A stretch of DNA of 40,000 nucleotides from Apostichopus japonicus (GCF_037975245.1 NC_092571.1:12832417-12872416), one strand, 5' to 3'. Numbered from the stretch's first letter, positions 1 to 17,680 are shown. Notes: generated from the letters alone by a model not told the origin. Numbers and translations are program-made.

Positions 1-45
1 AACATATTGACATTTGACGACTATATACCTCTGTAGAGTCTAGGT

Positions 46-157
46 GTCAGTGGGACCATGGAGCTAAATATAGCTATATATGGAGCTATATATGGAGCTA
101 TATATTGCTATATATGGAGCTAGCTATTTATAGCTCCATGGTGGGACTGATACTGAC
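46..157. repeat. Long imperfect palindrome (hairpin element, GACCATGGAGCTA family)
   Basis: The outer arms are GTCAG at 46-50 and CTGAC at 153-157. Inside them, GACCATGGAGCTA (about 54-66) pairs with TAGCTCCATGGT (131-142). The centre is filled with alternating TATATGGAGC units that are themselves self-complementary. The arm sequence recurs in the hairpins at 17769-17810 and 18115-18156, so this is a dispersed hairpin family rather than a chance palindrome. No coding capacity was seen. It could be a foldback or MITE-type element; no clear target-site duplication was identified. Confidence 0.7.
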
Positions 158-840
158 AAAGAAGATAGACGCAAAGACACTGTTTCCGAAGTTCTTAAAA
201 CCGGCGCAAAACTGAATACCATGAAGCGCATGCATCGTTGACACGCACTGTGTAATATTTTATGACAAGATCCAATAGCGACCTATTGGAAGCTCACTAT
301 AGGGGTATAGGTTGAGACGACTAGTCTTCAGGGACTATAGACTTCAGGCAAGATACGGCGGCCTACTAAGATTAGCATAACAGCTTAGTATACTATAAGA
401 CCTAGGCTGCTAGAATGAGAAAGTAAAAATGAATTTTCACTAGTTTGAACGTTTCGGAAAGTAAAACAGTGAACAATTTTAACCTACTTTGTTGCTTGTA
501 TCAAGTTCACACCTTTAAGCGGCAGCGGTTGAATCCTCGTGTCTTGATGATAACGAAAAGTCTGACTCATTACCTCGCAAAGATGATTTCATCTTGTAAC
601 TATGCTGACATTAATTTTCGACATGTATCTAACGCTTTTGAAGTGTTGATACGTCTACCCCCCCCCCCCCTTTTGACATCTATGAAGCACATCGCGTCAG
701 GGCTCGCATATACATGCTAAAAAGCTAACGCGCCCGGTCTTTGCTCAAAAGTAGGGCTCTAATATGTTCATATAACATACCCATACCCTGTGGAAGCTGG
801 AAGGTTTTCTTTATTTTGGATTTTCCAACTCATTACAATT
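158..840. other. Intergenic sequence, no gene recognised
   Basis: Only short open frames lacking domains or splice context were seen. A run of 13 C residues lies at 658-670. Nothing further could be supported. Confidence 0.5.
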
Positions 841-844
841 TCAG

Positions 845-876
<32 letters not shown>

Positions 877-985
877 TATATATATTAATATATATCTATA
901 TATATAACTATATATTAATATATATATTAATATATATATATCTATATATATATAACTATAACTATATATATATATATATAAAATA
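845..985. repeat. AT-rich microsatellite (TA)n with ATTAA and TC interruptions
   Basis: Alternating TA with interspersed TTAATA and TATC units lies about 200 bp upstream of the VWD gene start codon. The Tyr/Ile-rich open frames across it on both strands are products of the dinucleotide and not genes. Confidence 0.9.
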
Positions 986-1181
986 TATATATAAAAATAA
1001 AAAAAAGTTGTCTCACGTAGGTTCAAGTATATATGAAGCTACAGCGACAAACGTTAATGTGATTTATGATGTCATGGGAGGTGTCCTAATCGCACCACGG
1101 TGTAAATCCAAGAAAAATATTTTAAAAAAAAGGTTTCTTTTCTTATCCAATAACAGTCAAAAAATCAATAATTTTGTGAAG

Positions 1182-6216
<5,035 letters not shown>

Positions 6217-6934
6217 TAGTGTAACACTTCCATTTGCTTGGAACGGTAATGCTGTGTTTCAAAATATAACCGATAACTCAGTTTGAACACATGCATGACT
6301 AATGCCTTAGCCATTTATTTGCTTATCGTAAGTTCTTGTCCAGCGGTGAAGGAGAATTAACTAGTTTGCTTTGATTAAATTTAAAAATGATGCCTCGGTT
6401 TGATGCCCGTGTACAATATAAAATATTTCGTGTTATTCGTAAGTTAGAAGGTGATTTTGGGAACAAAAGTAGTTTCATTATATTGCTGAACGTTGAGAAT
6501 GGTCCGCACTGCTACTTATCCGGGTTGTATCACGTAAAACACTTTTAGTTAAAAAAAAAAATCCGCAGACCAACTATCAGTCTAAGCATCGGAAGCTTGT
6601 CAGTGTAAGTGGTTGGAATACTTTAAGAAAAAAGTATTTAAAGATGTGATCACGCGATTATAACCACAGTGTTAGATCTGGTACCCTATCACGATTGACT
6701 GGAAAAGAGAACATGCGGGTGCGGGTGGGAGGGGGGGGGCGGGGGGCGGGGATATACTTCAAAGTGTTAACATATTTTTCTTCGGCTCAACATGATTGAA
6801 TACTATACCTTCAATCGTGATGAATGACTTGTATTACTGAGTATATATTACCAAGAACTGTTAGATTTTACAGGACACACAAAGTTCTATATGGCTTAAA
6901 TCCCATATTGTAATATATATAGATAATATATAGA

Positions 6935-6968
<34 letters not shown>

Positions 6969-8165
6969 CTATATATTTCCAAAAGTCCAAATGAAATGAG
7001 ACTTTTCTTCGCTACCACATAGACCAACAGCGATGGCTGTGTTTCTGTGTCCTTTAATATGAAGACACATTTGCCCTATATACTGAGTCTTTGGGTACAA
7101 ACTTTGGCTGGTTTCACTCTATTGAATACGACCATGTGTATGATTTTTATTATTATTATTATTATTATGCGAATGTCTACATTGTTGCTATTAAAACAAT
7201 GTATGACGTAATTTAATTTTAATAGTCGATATTTTTCTGCAGTTATAGCAAGTGGCTCCAATAAGACAATCACATGCTCTCTATCATCACACGATAAATT
7301 TGCTTAAATATGTTATAATGTAGGACATACTTGGTACAGCTGTTAATAATTTAAGGTCTAAAGTAGGTACTTTTTTTTTGTTGGTTATGATTGATTTTTT
7401 TTTTTATATGCTCAGATAAATAAAATTTATTTTAACATAGAGATAAAACTGATTATTCTCTTCTTTCGTTTTTTCTTTTCTTTTCATAAACACATTTGTT
7501 TAAGGGGAGGGGAAAGAGGAAGAAGGGGGTAGCTGATTCGCTTTTTAACAGTAAATAAAAGGCAAAAGGCAAACACCTCAACTGTGGAACATATAACCTT
7601 CATGACGAACACCCCTAAATACAAGGGCGAACTCATCACTTGCTTCATATACAAATACAAATTACCTTCGAATTCGTCCACACCCCAATATTTTGTGTGT
7701 GAAAAATCCATATGTGTTGCCCCCCCCCCACCCCATCCACTGCTTAATATGCATAATCTATACTAAGAAAATAATAAAGTTTCCTGTTCTTGAAATTTCT
7801 TGAAAGATCTAAGCTATGACATATCATTTGGCCGGACCCCGAATGAATATTCATTCTTCAAAATCAAAGAGGCATGTGATCTGGATTATCAATCGTTTAA
7901 GAGGAATCATCCAAAGTGCCAATTATTAACTAAAATATATGATATTCTGTTTTCACAAGCATGCGCGTCACAGACACGCCCACGCGCAAACCCCCCCCCC
8001 CCTTTCAATTCCCGATGCATTCAACATGAGACCAGCCATTTTGTTGGCGTTTGTACCGCGGGGCCTATCGATCCTGTCGACTTGTCCTTGTAAGATGCAA
8101 GGGGTGTCAGAAAGTTACCACAGGAAATAACTGGCTTGTGGCGGCCAAGCGTTCATAGCGACGTC

Positions 8166-8203
<38 letters not shown>

Positions 8204-8939
8204 CGAAGCAATATTCGCCCAAGCGTTGGATTGTTCACCCATTAATAAAGAACTTGAGCTGATATACGTACTTCACATGTATTGGGTAATAAACTTGATG
8301 CTGGTCCGTTTCATTGCAAAAAATCACCACATGAAGTCAATTGGAGGTTTATCCTATTGCTTAAACACTCTAAACGGGATCAAAAGATTGTGTTTCCTGT
8401 TTGTTTTTCGATTTTGTTTTTGTCTTTTCTGTTTTGCTAAAGGCAATTACACAGTTCGCAACTGGTTAGGGCCTGAATAAAAGCCGTTCTCTCTACGTTT
8501 CCCTCTATATTGATGTCATGGTTAAATTTTCTAGTTACTAGTTTTGTCAATTGCTATAAAAAAATTAAAAAGGTAGAAAATTACTCCATAATATAATTAT
8601 GTTTTGTCAAATAATCCTACGTTTTTTTTCTCCAAACTATACGTTGCATTGGTTGCGTGGTTCTGTAACATCTTATTATTTAGGACACATGTAGAGGATT
8701 GTGCGTAAAACAACATGATTTATCTTTTGCTTATTGCCATCTTGACTTATGTCCCTTTCCTCTGCTGTATGTTGATACCGATTTTTGAGGAGACAAAGAG
8801 AATGAACTGAACATGCACTGAAATTATAATAGGCCAGGGGCGAAATCGGGCATACTTAATTGCTACCAGCTTTCGCGTTGAGGAAGAAAATTGTGCAGCA
8901 GCGAAACGGTTCCAAGTCGGTAACGTGACATTGCCAATT
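6217..8939. other. 3' flank of the VWD gene and intergenic DNA; no further gene recognised
   Basis: Candidate polyadenylation motifs occur near 6375 and 6416. More distal AATAAA motifs lie near 7424 and 7555. There are G or C homopolymer runs at 6731-6739, 7720-7729 and 7991-8002, and a (TA)n tract near 6915-6975. Short open frames, for example 7800-8093 and 8226-8480, lack domains, are low in complexity or have poor start context. Confidence 0.45.
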
Positions 8940-9252
8940 TTGTCTAGTTTCGATTGAGGTGTAACAGAAGTGTAAGACACCACCATCGATCCGAGATAAT
9001 ACACACACACAGCTTGCTACCATCGGTTATTAGACACTGGTGTACAGTCAGTACATGCAGCTGCGGTCAATACCCACAGCACAGTGTACAAACAATACAG
9101 CGATGGACATCTCAGATCCAGCTAAAGATAACACGGTATCACGTTTCATTACTGTCTGCATTTTGTAGCGACACAAACAAAACGTCACTTGCAAGCAACG
9201 GAAAATTAACTTTTTCAGATGGCTGCACGCGGTTTGGGCGAGTGTTCAATGT
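8940..9252 (+). repeat. Dispersed repeat, copy 1 (inverted relative to 19391-19706)
   Basis: About 310 bp matches the reverse complement of 19391-19706 along its whole length. Shared landmarks are CTAGTTTCGA at the left edge, 'gacaccaccat', 'agcttgctacc', 'agctgcggtcaatacccac', 'gcgatggacatctca', 'catttcattactgtctgcatt' (inexact) and 'gcaagcaacggaaa', ending near 'gagtgttcaatg'. Identity looks roughly 80-85% by eye. No protein was recognised. Within it, TTCAGATGGCTGCACG is the counterpart of an AAGATGGCGGC (YY1-like) motif in copy 2. Confidence 0.8.
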
Positions 9253-10055
9253 CAATGGCCAAACAATCTTTATTATTTTAACCTGTAGAGTTTTTGTATT
9301 GAATCTGAGGAACTGAAGTCCCCGTCCTCTTCCTCGTCCTCGTCTCCGTCACTTCAGAGCATGTAGTGACGCGAAAAAAGCATCGCTTTAAACGTATACC
9401 GTTCATTAAGAACATCATATATTCAATAAATAGGCTATACTATACGCAAATACTTCTGTACGTAATGAATTCTCCGTCTGCCCATTTTTGAGTAAAAAAA
9501 AACCCCCATCAGATTCTCATTTAAGAAGGAACTAGAGGGACAAGCTATTAACAACAGTGTTTTCATCGATCAACAGATCTATTTTGAACCTTTTGTAGAA
9601 ATTCACAATGATTGAGCTATTTTAGGTCACATCAACGCAGACAGCTATTATGTGTTCATATCGTCACTATGATCAGCTTTTAGTTGTTGTTAAATAACAA
9701 CCAACCGCAATCCGGCACATTAAGATACCCGATATATGATATTCCATTCAAAACTAGTTTGCATTCAGCAAAATAATTAACTTCCATTTTTCTTCTCCAA
9801 TTTTCTTTTCTTAACAAACGACTGGCTTTCTATTCATACTATTTCAATTCTCTTGTATCTTCTGTATTTTTCTGGTACGGTTTGGCAATGGTTCAAAAAC
9901 ATTTTGCTACAAATGGATTGCACAATCTTATCACTGAAGTCAGGGGCGGCGATTTGTTCCAAATATTGTGGGGGGGGGGGGGGGTGGACATTTGCTTGGG
10001 TGCAGGCGCGTAGCAACTTTCATCCCCAAAATTGTTTGCGCACTTCGTGATATTT
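9253..10055. other. Intergenic, no gene recognised
   Basis: A short CTCGTC-type simple repeat lies near 9320-9350 and a run of 15 G residues at 9970-9984. Open frames across the G run encode poly-Gly or poly-Pro and are rejected. Confidence 0.45.
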
Positions 10056-10320
<265 letters not shown>

Positions 10321-11316
10321 GATGTATAGATATATGCACTCCAACAAAACACCAAGACTCCAATCTTAGTAATAACTCTAGCCAAAGTAGTTAACGCCCA
10401 TCATATTCATAACGGAACAATATGATATGAAAGAGTTAAAAAAAAGTATTGTGTGTTTTTCTAAAGAAACCTTGAAAGAGCGGAATTTGTTTTAAGTTCA
10501 ATGCATCATGCGACTCAAAAACGCAAATATCGCAAAACCCCACCGAACCGCTTCACTGAATAAATTGTATGTTGCTCACAAAAAGCTCATTACAACTAAG
10601 GTAATGGAAAGTACCTAACTTGAAAGAAAAATTAATAAGAACAAACTTAAAGTATAACTGCATTTTTCATAGAAGGATCATATCGATGAAAATCGGTATA
10701 CTAAAAATTAAAAAAATGCAAGTCAATGAGTGAGTCAACACAACTTCCCTCACCCCGCACCCCCACCCCACCCCCGCACAAGTTTACTAATACTTTTTTA
10801 TTATGTTTTTATACAGCATTTGTTAGGCGTCAACCTTTTTGTAACGGTTTGTCGGTATATGGTGCTTTGGTTTTAAATTTAAACATCGGTATTCAAGTCA
10901 ATCATCTGTTAAAATACTTACCGTTCATTTTATGTATTCCTTAATATTACCAAATCAATATGTTTAGTATATGTAAATTCATATTAATGGTGCATTTAAA
11001 CAAACGATTACGCACTTTTGAAGTTTCATGACTTAAACTCTTTATAAACGGATAAATTCACAAGATATTAAGCAGGCTTAAATCATAATTATCATTATAA
11101 TTGGTCTGTATGATAGAGATAACTATGATCGTGATCACAGCCCACAGGCGTTTCGGTTTCAATACCGCTGACATTTTACTGAGGAAAATGTAAAAACTAA
11201 GCAAAATAAGAAAGATAAATGTTTCAAATGCTAGTGCCGGTATATGACATCACAGATTTACAATATGACCATTTTTAATATACTCGGACAGCTCCCAACC
11301 AGAGCAAGACTTTTCT
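10321..11316. other. Intergenic, no gene recognised
   Basis: AT-rich unique-looking sequence with a C-rich stretch near 10745-10778. No domain-bearing frame or splice-consistent exon was seen on either strand. Confidence 0.4.
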
Positions 11317-11898
11317 TTAAAGGATTGGTTCAGGTGTTTGACATGTCTATTTTGTATGAAAGAGCACAAAATGACAAAAAGAGCAGTGAAGAAACTACCA
11401 TGATAGTATGCTCTGTTAAGGAGATATGACACTTTGAAGATATCAAAATTTCTTTGAAAACGACTGGTGTAGAAAGACTTAATGTGAGGGTGTGACGTCA
11501 CATCCTTACTTCCTTAACATTTGTGAATATATTTCTTTAAACATTATTTACATATTTAACACATTTGAAAATAATATAATCAAAAATTCTTCAGATGTTT
11601 AATCTGAAATACTTCCTTTGACAAATATGAGATCTCCTGACATATCTTTTGGTTGAAAGTCATGAAATCTCACAAACTATTTAGAGAAAAAAAAAACAAA
11701 GACTTTTCAGGAATCTGAGGATGTGACATCACAGCTAGTCAGATTTCAGCAGTTTCTACCAAATTTGATTAAAAATTTACACTTGAATATCTCTTTAACC
11801 GAAAAAGATATTTGAACAGCTTTTTTCACCTCTGTGTTTCTTTTGTTGTCCTCTTTCATATAACATAAACATGTATGACAACTGAACCAATCCTTTAA
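11317..11898. mobile_element. Non-autonomous TTAA-flanked inverted-repeat element (MITE-like, about 580 bp)
   Basis: The left end TTAAAGGATTGGTTCA (11317-11332) is the exact reverse complement of the right end TGAACCAATCCTTTAA (11883-11898). The arms continue inward imperfectly over about 100 bp: 'tgacatgt', 'tatgaaagag' on the left against 'ctctttcata', 'acatgtatgaca' on the right. Both ends carry TTAA, the target site of piggyBac-type transposases, so a piggyBac-related origin is possible (inference). The interior has two further opposed motifs, GTGACGTCACATCC near 11492 and GGATGTGACATCACA near 11719. The open frames at 11244-11501 are part of the element and are not genes. Confidence 0.72.
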
Positions 11899-12645
11899 CT
11901 ACATGGTTGGGAGGAGTTGTTTTTCCACAACTTAGATCACATGTCATATTATGCTCAATAATGATTGGTTGCGGTAGTGTCTCCTTTAAACCAGCGGCTC
12001 AACTCGACTGTCGTAACCGACTGTCGTAAAACCGGTTAATTCTTTGGACAGTTAGTAACCGGCTATTAGAAGCAAGTACGATTTTCTTTTCTTTCGGACG
12101 ACTATAATTGTTGGTTGCTATTATTGTGATAGCTGCAATATGTATACAAGGCATCCAACTTCCCTATAAATATTCCCATGACGTCATGTATAAACACTAC
12201 CGATTATTTCAATGCGTTTGTTTTATAGGAGAAATAAACCCTAGCCCTTTCTGCTTAGAGAATTTACCGTTTTACAGTACGCTCGTTTTCGAAAAAAAAG
12301 CAAAACGAATGCTTAAAAATCGATTTAATTGTCACCCATTGCAATTAGCCAGTTTGTTTGAGTTCCTGCAGTTCCTGCTTGTTTCGTGACGTAAGCGAGC
12401 CACATTTCTCATTTCAACACATTGAAACTACCATTTCCTACGCGCCGTTTACGATAACTAAGGCACTATCTAGTCAACTTAATTTTACGAAGCACTTTTC
12501 CGGGCTCAATAATTTTTGAAATAAAGAGAACATGAATGCATTTGGACTGGCTGCTATCATCAATCGAGACTGAATACACAGTGAAGGAACTGAGACAAGA
12601 CTTAGCGCTTGCTAACTAGAACGCATCTGTGGCCGACACTGGCAG
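11899..12645. other. Intergenic, no gene recognised; contains one CRE palindrome
   Basis: An exact TGACGTCA lies at 12179-12186, just downstream of TATAAATA near 12165. Short direct repeats of 'gactgtcgtaa' occur near 12007-12028. No supported coding sequence. Confidence 0.4.
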
Positions 12646-12876
12646 TTATACTATGATGTTAGTACTGCCAACACTAGTGACAGTTTTGCGACGGAGTGGC
12701 AAGCCTGGTGCTTTAGTGCCTTTTGTACTTTCTCCTTTCTCTGGAAACCTTTTCCCGTCAGGAATAACATAATATCGTTTCCTCTTCCCTGCTCCTTCCT
12801 CCCTCTCCTGTTTACTTAACCAAATGCTTGGCACTCCGGAATTTTGCACCAAGTTCCGAACTATCTCAAAGAACAA
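12646..12876 (-). CDS. Possible exon or repeat-derived coding fragment with YYVIPDGKRF motif
   Basis: An open frame of about 76 codons on the - strand lacks an ATG start. It reads through a basic, Glu/Lys-rich stretch, then RKRYYVIPDGKRFPEKGE, and ends in TAA. The W-(about 15)-KRKRYYVIPDGKRF spacing loosely recalls the core of methyl-CpG-binding domains (W...K.DVYY.SP.GK.F), but the resemblance is weak and only part of a domain would be present. An upstream frame reads FGTWCKIPEC, which could indicate a frameshifted fragment. It could be a terminal exon, a transposon relic or chance. Confidence 0.2.
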   Translation of the reverse strand: MFFEIVRNLVQNSGVPSIWLSKQEREEGAGKRKRYYVIPDGKRFPEKGESTKGTKAPGLPLRRKTVTSVGSTNIIV

Positions 12877-12961
12877 GTATACAATTCATATTCGAAGAGG
12901 GGAATTGTTTAATTTACGATGTGGCTCGCTGACGTAATTTTTGAAGCGCCCTTGTTACAAA

Positions 12962-12983
12962 ATGGCCGCCAACACAGCAGTAG
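12962..12983 (+). CDS. Possible first coding exon (MAANTAV) with ATGGCCGCC start context
   Basis: The sequence AAAATGGCCGCC is followed by seven codons and a donor-like G|GTATGA at 12984. An ATGGCSGCC start plus overlapping YY1-like motif and a locally GC-richer upstream segment (TGACGTAA at about 12932) is a common first-exon arrangement in animals. No convincing downstream exon was found, so the call is speculative. Confidence 0.22.
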
Positions 12984-15424
12984 GTATGAATAAAATAATT
13001 AGAAAATTCGGGGAAAGGTGGTCTTGACTAGTTATTTCACAGAGTGTGTAAGAATATTAGTCTATACTATGAGGTCACTGCAAACCGCAGGGTTTATTTC
13101 TCCATTTATATCTACTACAAGAAATCAAAACCGTCAAAATGAGGGCGTCTTTTCATTTTCATACTTTTTTTTGCGAAAGATAATCCCTTGAGCTGTCAAA
13201 TTTTGGCTGTCTTTCTAAATTCCTTTTACAAACATTGTTCGATGTTATATAGATATGCAGCATTGAAGCTTCCGTAGTTCGACGATTAGTTGGGAAGGAT
13301 GTTAAGAGGGAGAAAGGAGAATTTTATAGGCTATGTTGCCCACAAAGACAAATTTGGTACTAACAGTTCAACAATCAAAAAAATTTTAGCAACGATTGTG
13401 ACATGTTAATTAGTTGTAATAATTGTAGGATACAGAAAAGAAAACTAAAAAAAAAAACTTGTGTCGGATTGGAATGAGGTATTTGTCCAATAGTAAATAC
13501 CAGGGAAGTGTGGCTTTTTTAACGAAGATGTAAGGATGCAGACAAAAATAGATTGAGAAACATATCGGGAAAATTCCTATCTTAGTGGCAGTTACGTTGT
13601 GCCGTACAGGTTCGAAGATTCAAGAAAACTTTACCATACGGCTCCACTTTCAGTAAGAAGTAAGGTGTCGATAACAGATCTCTGTGTGTGAGCCCCATCA
13701 ACAGCACGTATACATGCCGCTGATGCAATGATGCATGTAGTAGAGGGCGACATTTCAGTATATTTTGAGATGTAGGTAACAACATGACGATATTCGATTG
13801 TACCTTTACACGTTAAACTTAAAAAGTGATGTTTGAAGAGAAAATTGGAATCATCTTAGGATATTTTTCTGTCATTTTATATCTTCCGGAAGCCTCGTAA
13901 GAGAGTTTGTACTCTAGTAAGTGAAAACGTCCGTATTTTTCGTAACCAATCCATCTGATATATTTCTTGATGCGGGATACATCGTGAGAGTGATAAGGTA
14001 GTGGCGCTATTCACATTTGTTGTAATCGTATCTGTCACTGACATCACCAGTCCGCACCGTCCTTTTATCTATGTGCACGAGTGACATGTTAAAGCTGATA
14101 TTTCGCCTTAAAACCTTTCACCAGGATTTACATGACTTTGTTGTTAATTTAAGGGTTCATACCACAATCAGTTACTCGACTTACTTTACACACACTGAAT
14201 TTGTCAATTTTCAACCCTGTTCAAGCATAGAGTTTGTTAACAGCAAATCTTACTCAGGTCAGGGTTTTCCCACTGAAGGACTAAAAAGGCTTAAAGCCTT
14301 CGGAACCTCACTTGTTTGTTAATTATTTTTTTTATATATACCCTTCAATGTTCAAATTCATACAGTGGTATTATAAAATTTCTCCCACTTCGTATTTGAG
14401 AGAGAGAGAGGGGGAGGGGGGGGGGGGGGTGGGTGGGGTTTACTGATCCCTAAACCCAATGGATCAACACCTGATGTCGTCTTAGGTTTGGAAGTAGCGG
14501 TTTATTTTCTTCGCCGACTGAATTTAAATTAAGAATGCCTCGACCCAGATTTATTCCCCCGACTATACTGATAGATATGTAGAGGCGTGAGTATATGCCT
14601 CCCCGTCTGCTTACCCTCACCGCCCCCTTTTGCGCACGCCACGCGGGAACTTCTCATCACCCAACACGACACGATCACACTGCACATCATAGCCTGCAAC
14701 ATTGGCACTGTTATAGCACTCAAAATCATGTGCTGGTATATGCAAGGCGTTGGTTACGTTTAATACGTGACAAAGCTGATTACCAGTATATTTCACAGAG
14801 TTTCTCAGGGAAACGAAATGATTTGCTATAGAGTTTACCATGTGGAATGTTATACCCGTAGGTAGTTGATCAAGGCCAGTCTGGTGCTCGAGTATATAAA
14901 CGGTTGGGTTAACTTAAATATCGAAATCTGAACCAGCTAACAGTTTTGACTGTATTTGACACAGGTATAAGCTTTTCAAAATGTATACTGGCATATTCGC
15001 ATGCATAGAAATACACAGGGAAAAGTAACACTAACATAATGCATTGTAAAGAAGAAAAAGTAAAGGGACGTTGACTGTAAAGTAGCATATATACGTCATT
15101 TAATTTGCCCCGACTTAAATAATCAAATTAAGGTGGGTTATAGAAACACATGTAGACGTATTCACTATACGTAAAACGCTAACAACACCATTTGCATAGA
15201 TAACACGTTGGCTATTGATTAATGGCATCTTCAAGTTTCCGTATCACGACCATGTAGATTAGAGAAAAAACAACCGCCACTTTGTTTTTTCGTCACCCTG
15301 TGAACAAGTATTTTTACCCTGCACCGGTAAACAAATTTCCTTCGGCGTTCCTTGAAAGAGCAATTGCCTCAAGTGACTCTATAGTTTCGCGCCACGTGTA
15401 TAGTATGACGGGCCATCAGTCTAA
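12984..15424. other. Gene-poor region
   Basis: No domain or coherent exon series was found. Low-complexity landmarks are a GAGAGA-to-poly-G run near 14399-14429 and several A runs. The open frames at 13582-13785, 14071-14322 and 14529-14841 have no recognisable motif and overlap on both strands. Confidence 0.4.
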
Positions 15425-15680
15425 AATCGTGGGGAATCGACATATACCGATATAAATCGACATATACCAATTTCATTCGGCTTATACCAGTTTCTAGCAG
15501 CTTAAATTGATTTAAATTGACATATCATCGATTTAAGATGGTAGATGTGAACTGGTAAATTGGTATGTGTCGATAAATTGGTATATGTCGATTTAAAATG
15601 ACATATACCCATTTAATTTGACATATCATCAAATTAAACTGGTATAAGTCAATGTAAATCGACATCTACCACTTTAAATC
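15425..15680. repeat. Degenerate palindromic array of about 20-bp 'aatcgacatatacc' units
   Basis: At least ten variants of AAATCGACATATACCA and its reverse complement TGGTATATGTCGATTT are packed into about 250 bp in mixed orientation. Examples are near 15438, 15459, 15478 (diverged), 15510, 15560-15590, 15600 and 15655. Spacers are AAATT/TTTAA blocks. Because units occur in both orientations, the array can fold in many registers. It does not encode protein and resembles no standard microsatellite. Confidence 0.75.
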
Positions 15681-16328
15681 ATGCGTGTAACGTGAAACAT
15701 TGGTTTCAAATGTGCAAATATGCTAGTATGCCGTGTCGCGCGATGCTACTACTGTATTGCATATGCTACCGCTTTTAGAAGTGTCATTTTGAATGAAACG
15801 AAACCCAAAGTTATCATTTTGGAGAAGAAAACAAAATTGCTCGTCGTCTGCAAAAATGCTTATGACCGTTTTGGCAGATTATTCCCCTAAAAGGTATTTG
15901 AACTTTTTTTATTTTGACAAGAATTCTGGCAATGTTATGAAAACCTCTCCCAAGCAACGAAGATTGTGCCGTGTCCCCCCCCCCCCCGCCCCCAGAGTGT
16001 ACCCATCTTCCGCTGCCTCGATGCGGGGAGGGGTTGCGACGGAGAGATACTGAGGGGGTACTGTATATCATGAGATATTAAAGTGAAAACGATGGATATA
16101 TTGCGGTTTGTCTACTAAGAAGATGGGCCGTTATAACTCAATCGGCCCTGAAAGATCATATTTGGGATTATTTTCTACTTATTATAATTAACGATCAAAT
16201 GAAGATTAAGCAGTCATTGTCTCTCCGTCTACCATACTTTGTTTTAGTTGGGAGACGCGGGAGGGGGGGGGGTGGGGGCACTATTGGTATGCTTTGGATG
16301 TTAACGGGAAAGAACCCAGTTGGTTTGG
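15681..16328. other. Intergenic, no gene recognised
   Basis: C run at 15975-15987 and G run near 16262-16270. The open frames at 15793-16071 run through the C tract on both strands and show no motif. Confidence 0.4.
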
Positions 16329-16390
16329 CACGTGTATATGACGTCATACCGTAATTAACGTAATAGTGACGTCACAAAGTATATATATCA
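16329..16390. promoter_or_regulatory. Promoter-like cluster: E-box, two CRE palindromes, TATA-like tract
   Basis: CACGTG lies at 16329-16334 and exact TGACGTCA palindromes at 16339-16346 and 16367-16374. They are followed by GTATATATATC at about 16380-16390. A third TGACGTCA lies at 16628-16635. CRE sites bind CREB/ATF bZIP factors. If the TATA tract is functional on +, transcription would start near 16410, just before an ATG at 16415 that opens a 71-codon frame of no recognised family. The motifs are exact; the promoter call is inference. Confidence 0.35.
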
Positions 16391-17680
16391 TTGCAGTAGT
16401 ATGTAGCAGGGGCTATGTTCGAGTCCAGTAGATTTGAATCCAACCAGTCCAAAGGAGACCGATCTGTGACAAAGTCCTCGTCCACTTCGCGCGTTCAGGT
16501 TCGAGTATATAGTATGACCCTTCATCATAATTTTCCAACCAGCATTTGTCTTTATTTTAAGAGTATATCAAACGTCTGTCGAGATACGATACATTTGCAT
16601 ATTGCGTGTTCAACAATTGAACCAGCTTGACGTCAATAGCTCGTGAACAAAAACACTAAATCTGTCAGGGACTTGATATGATAAATGATAGGTCTACCCG
16701 TCAAAATCCACAGATTCCAAGAAACAATATACCACGTTTTATAATTTCGTAGAAACTACAGTGTTAAAGCAGTTGGTGGCGCTTGATCACATGTAGTTTA
16801 GTGATCATAATTTGTCCAAGACAGATAAAAACAAAATACAAAAACAAAAGTACTGCAACGAAAACAAAAGAGAGAATTAAGCGTTACTAGATTGCAATTA
16901 TATCGAATTATAACCAGCTGAGTTTTCATCAATTGGAAACGGTTAATTTATTACATAATAAATTTATTTCTAGTAATTAATTAATTTCATTTAGATTTTT
17001 TAGGAATTTACGCTTGTCAATCATCTTATAATTATCATTTTCATATCTTTACCAATCAGACGAGAGCAGCCAATCTTCCTACTACATTGTCTTCATTATT
17101 CCTCTCCCTTTAACAATTTGTACAGGGTCTTATACTAAACATTAATGTGGCGCATGATCACACAGACGCCACCGTCCCTACCGGCACCAGATTTTGACAG
17201 GAAGCTTATATTACTGAGCGAATGACTCATGTCGCCCAGACACTATAGTCTTTTCTCTCATTTTTTCCACCGTCAATCAGACTTCAAATTAATGTTCTAT
17301 GACACTTGGCGGATTTTATCAAGCTAAATATACACTACACGACTAGCAGATGTATGTAACTATTGGGATTGTATTAGAAATAGTATCCTTAATCAACTCA
17401 AGAACCACTTCAACATTTAATTTTATCATCCTGAATCCAACTTCGGTAAATTGTGCAGGGTAAAAAAAAGAAAACATTTCATTGCAGTGCTTAATTTGGC
17501 CTGCGGGCTTCTATACTCTAAATCACCAATCATTATCAAGTATCGTAAACATACAGTCCACTCGGTACGTTCATATGTTGATCATATTTGCCCCCTTTTT
17601 TCATGACACGATTAATGGGTGGGGGTGGTAATTCGGCTTCAGAGGGGGCCTTGACAAACACACACACGGTGGCCTGCGTA
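16391..17680. other. Intergenic, no gene recognised
   Basis: Contains a third CRE palindrome at 16628-16635 and an AT-rich interval around 16840-17060. The open frames at 16415-16630 (+) and 17536-17757 (-) lack domains. Confidence 0.4.

Noticed and set aside
14071-14322. 83-codon + strand frame
   Set aside because: No recognisable motif, poor start context and no flanking exon signals.
16415-16630. 71-codon frame downstream of the CRE/TATA cluster as a gene
   Set aside because: No domain, no paralogy signal and no supporting splice pattern; kept only as a note under the promoter-like cluster.
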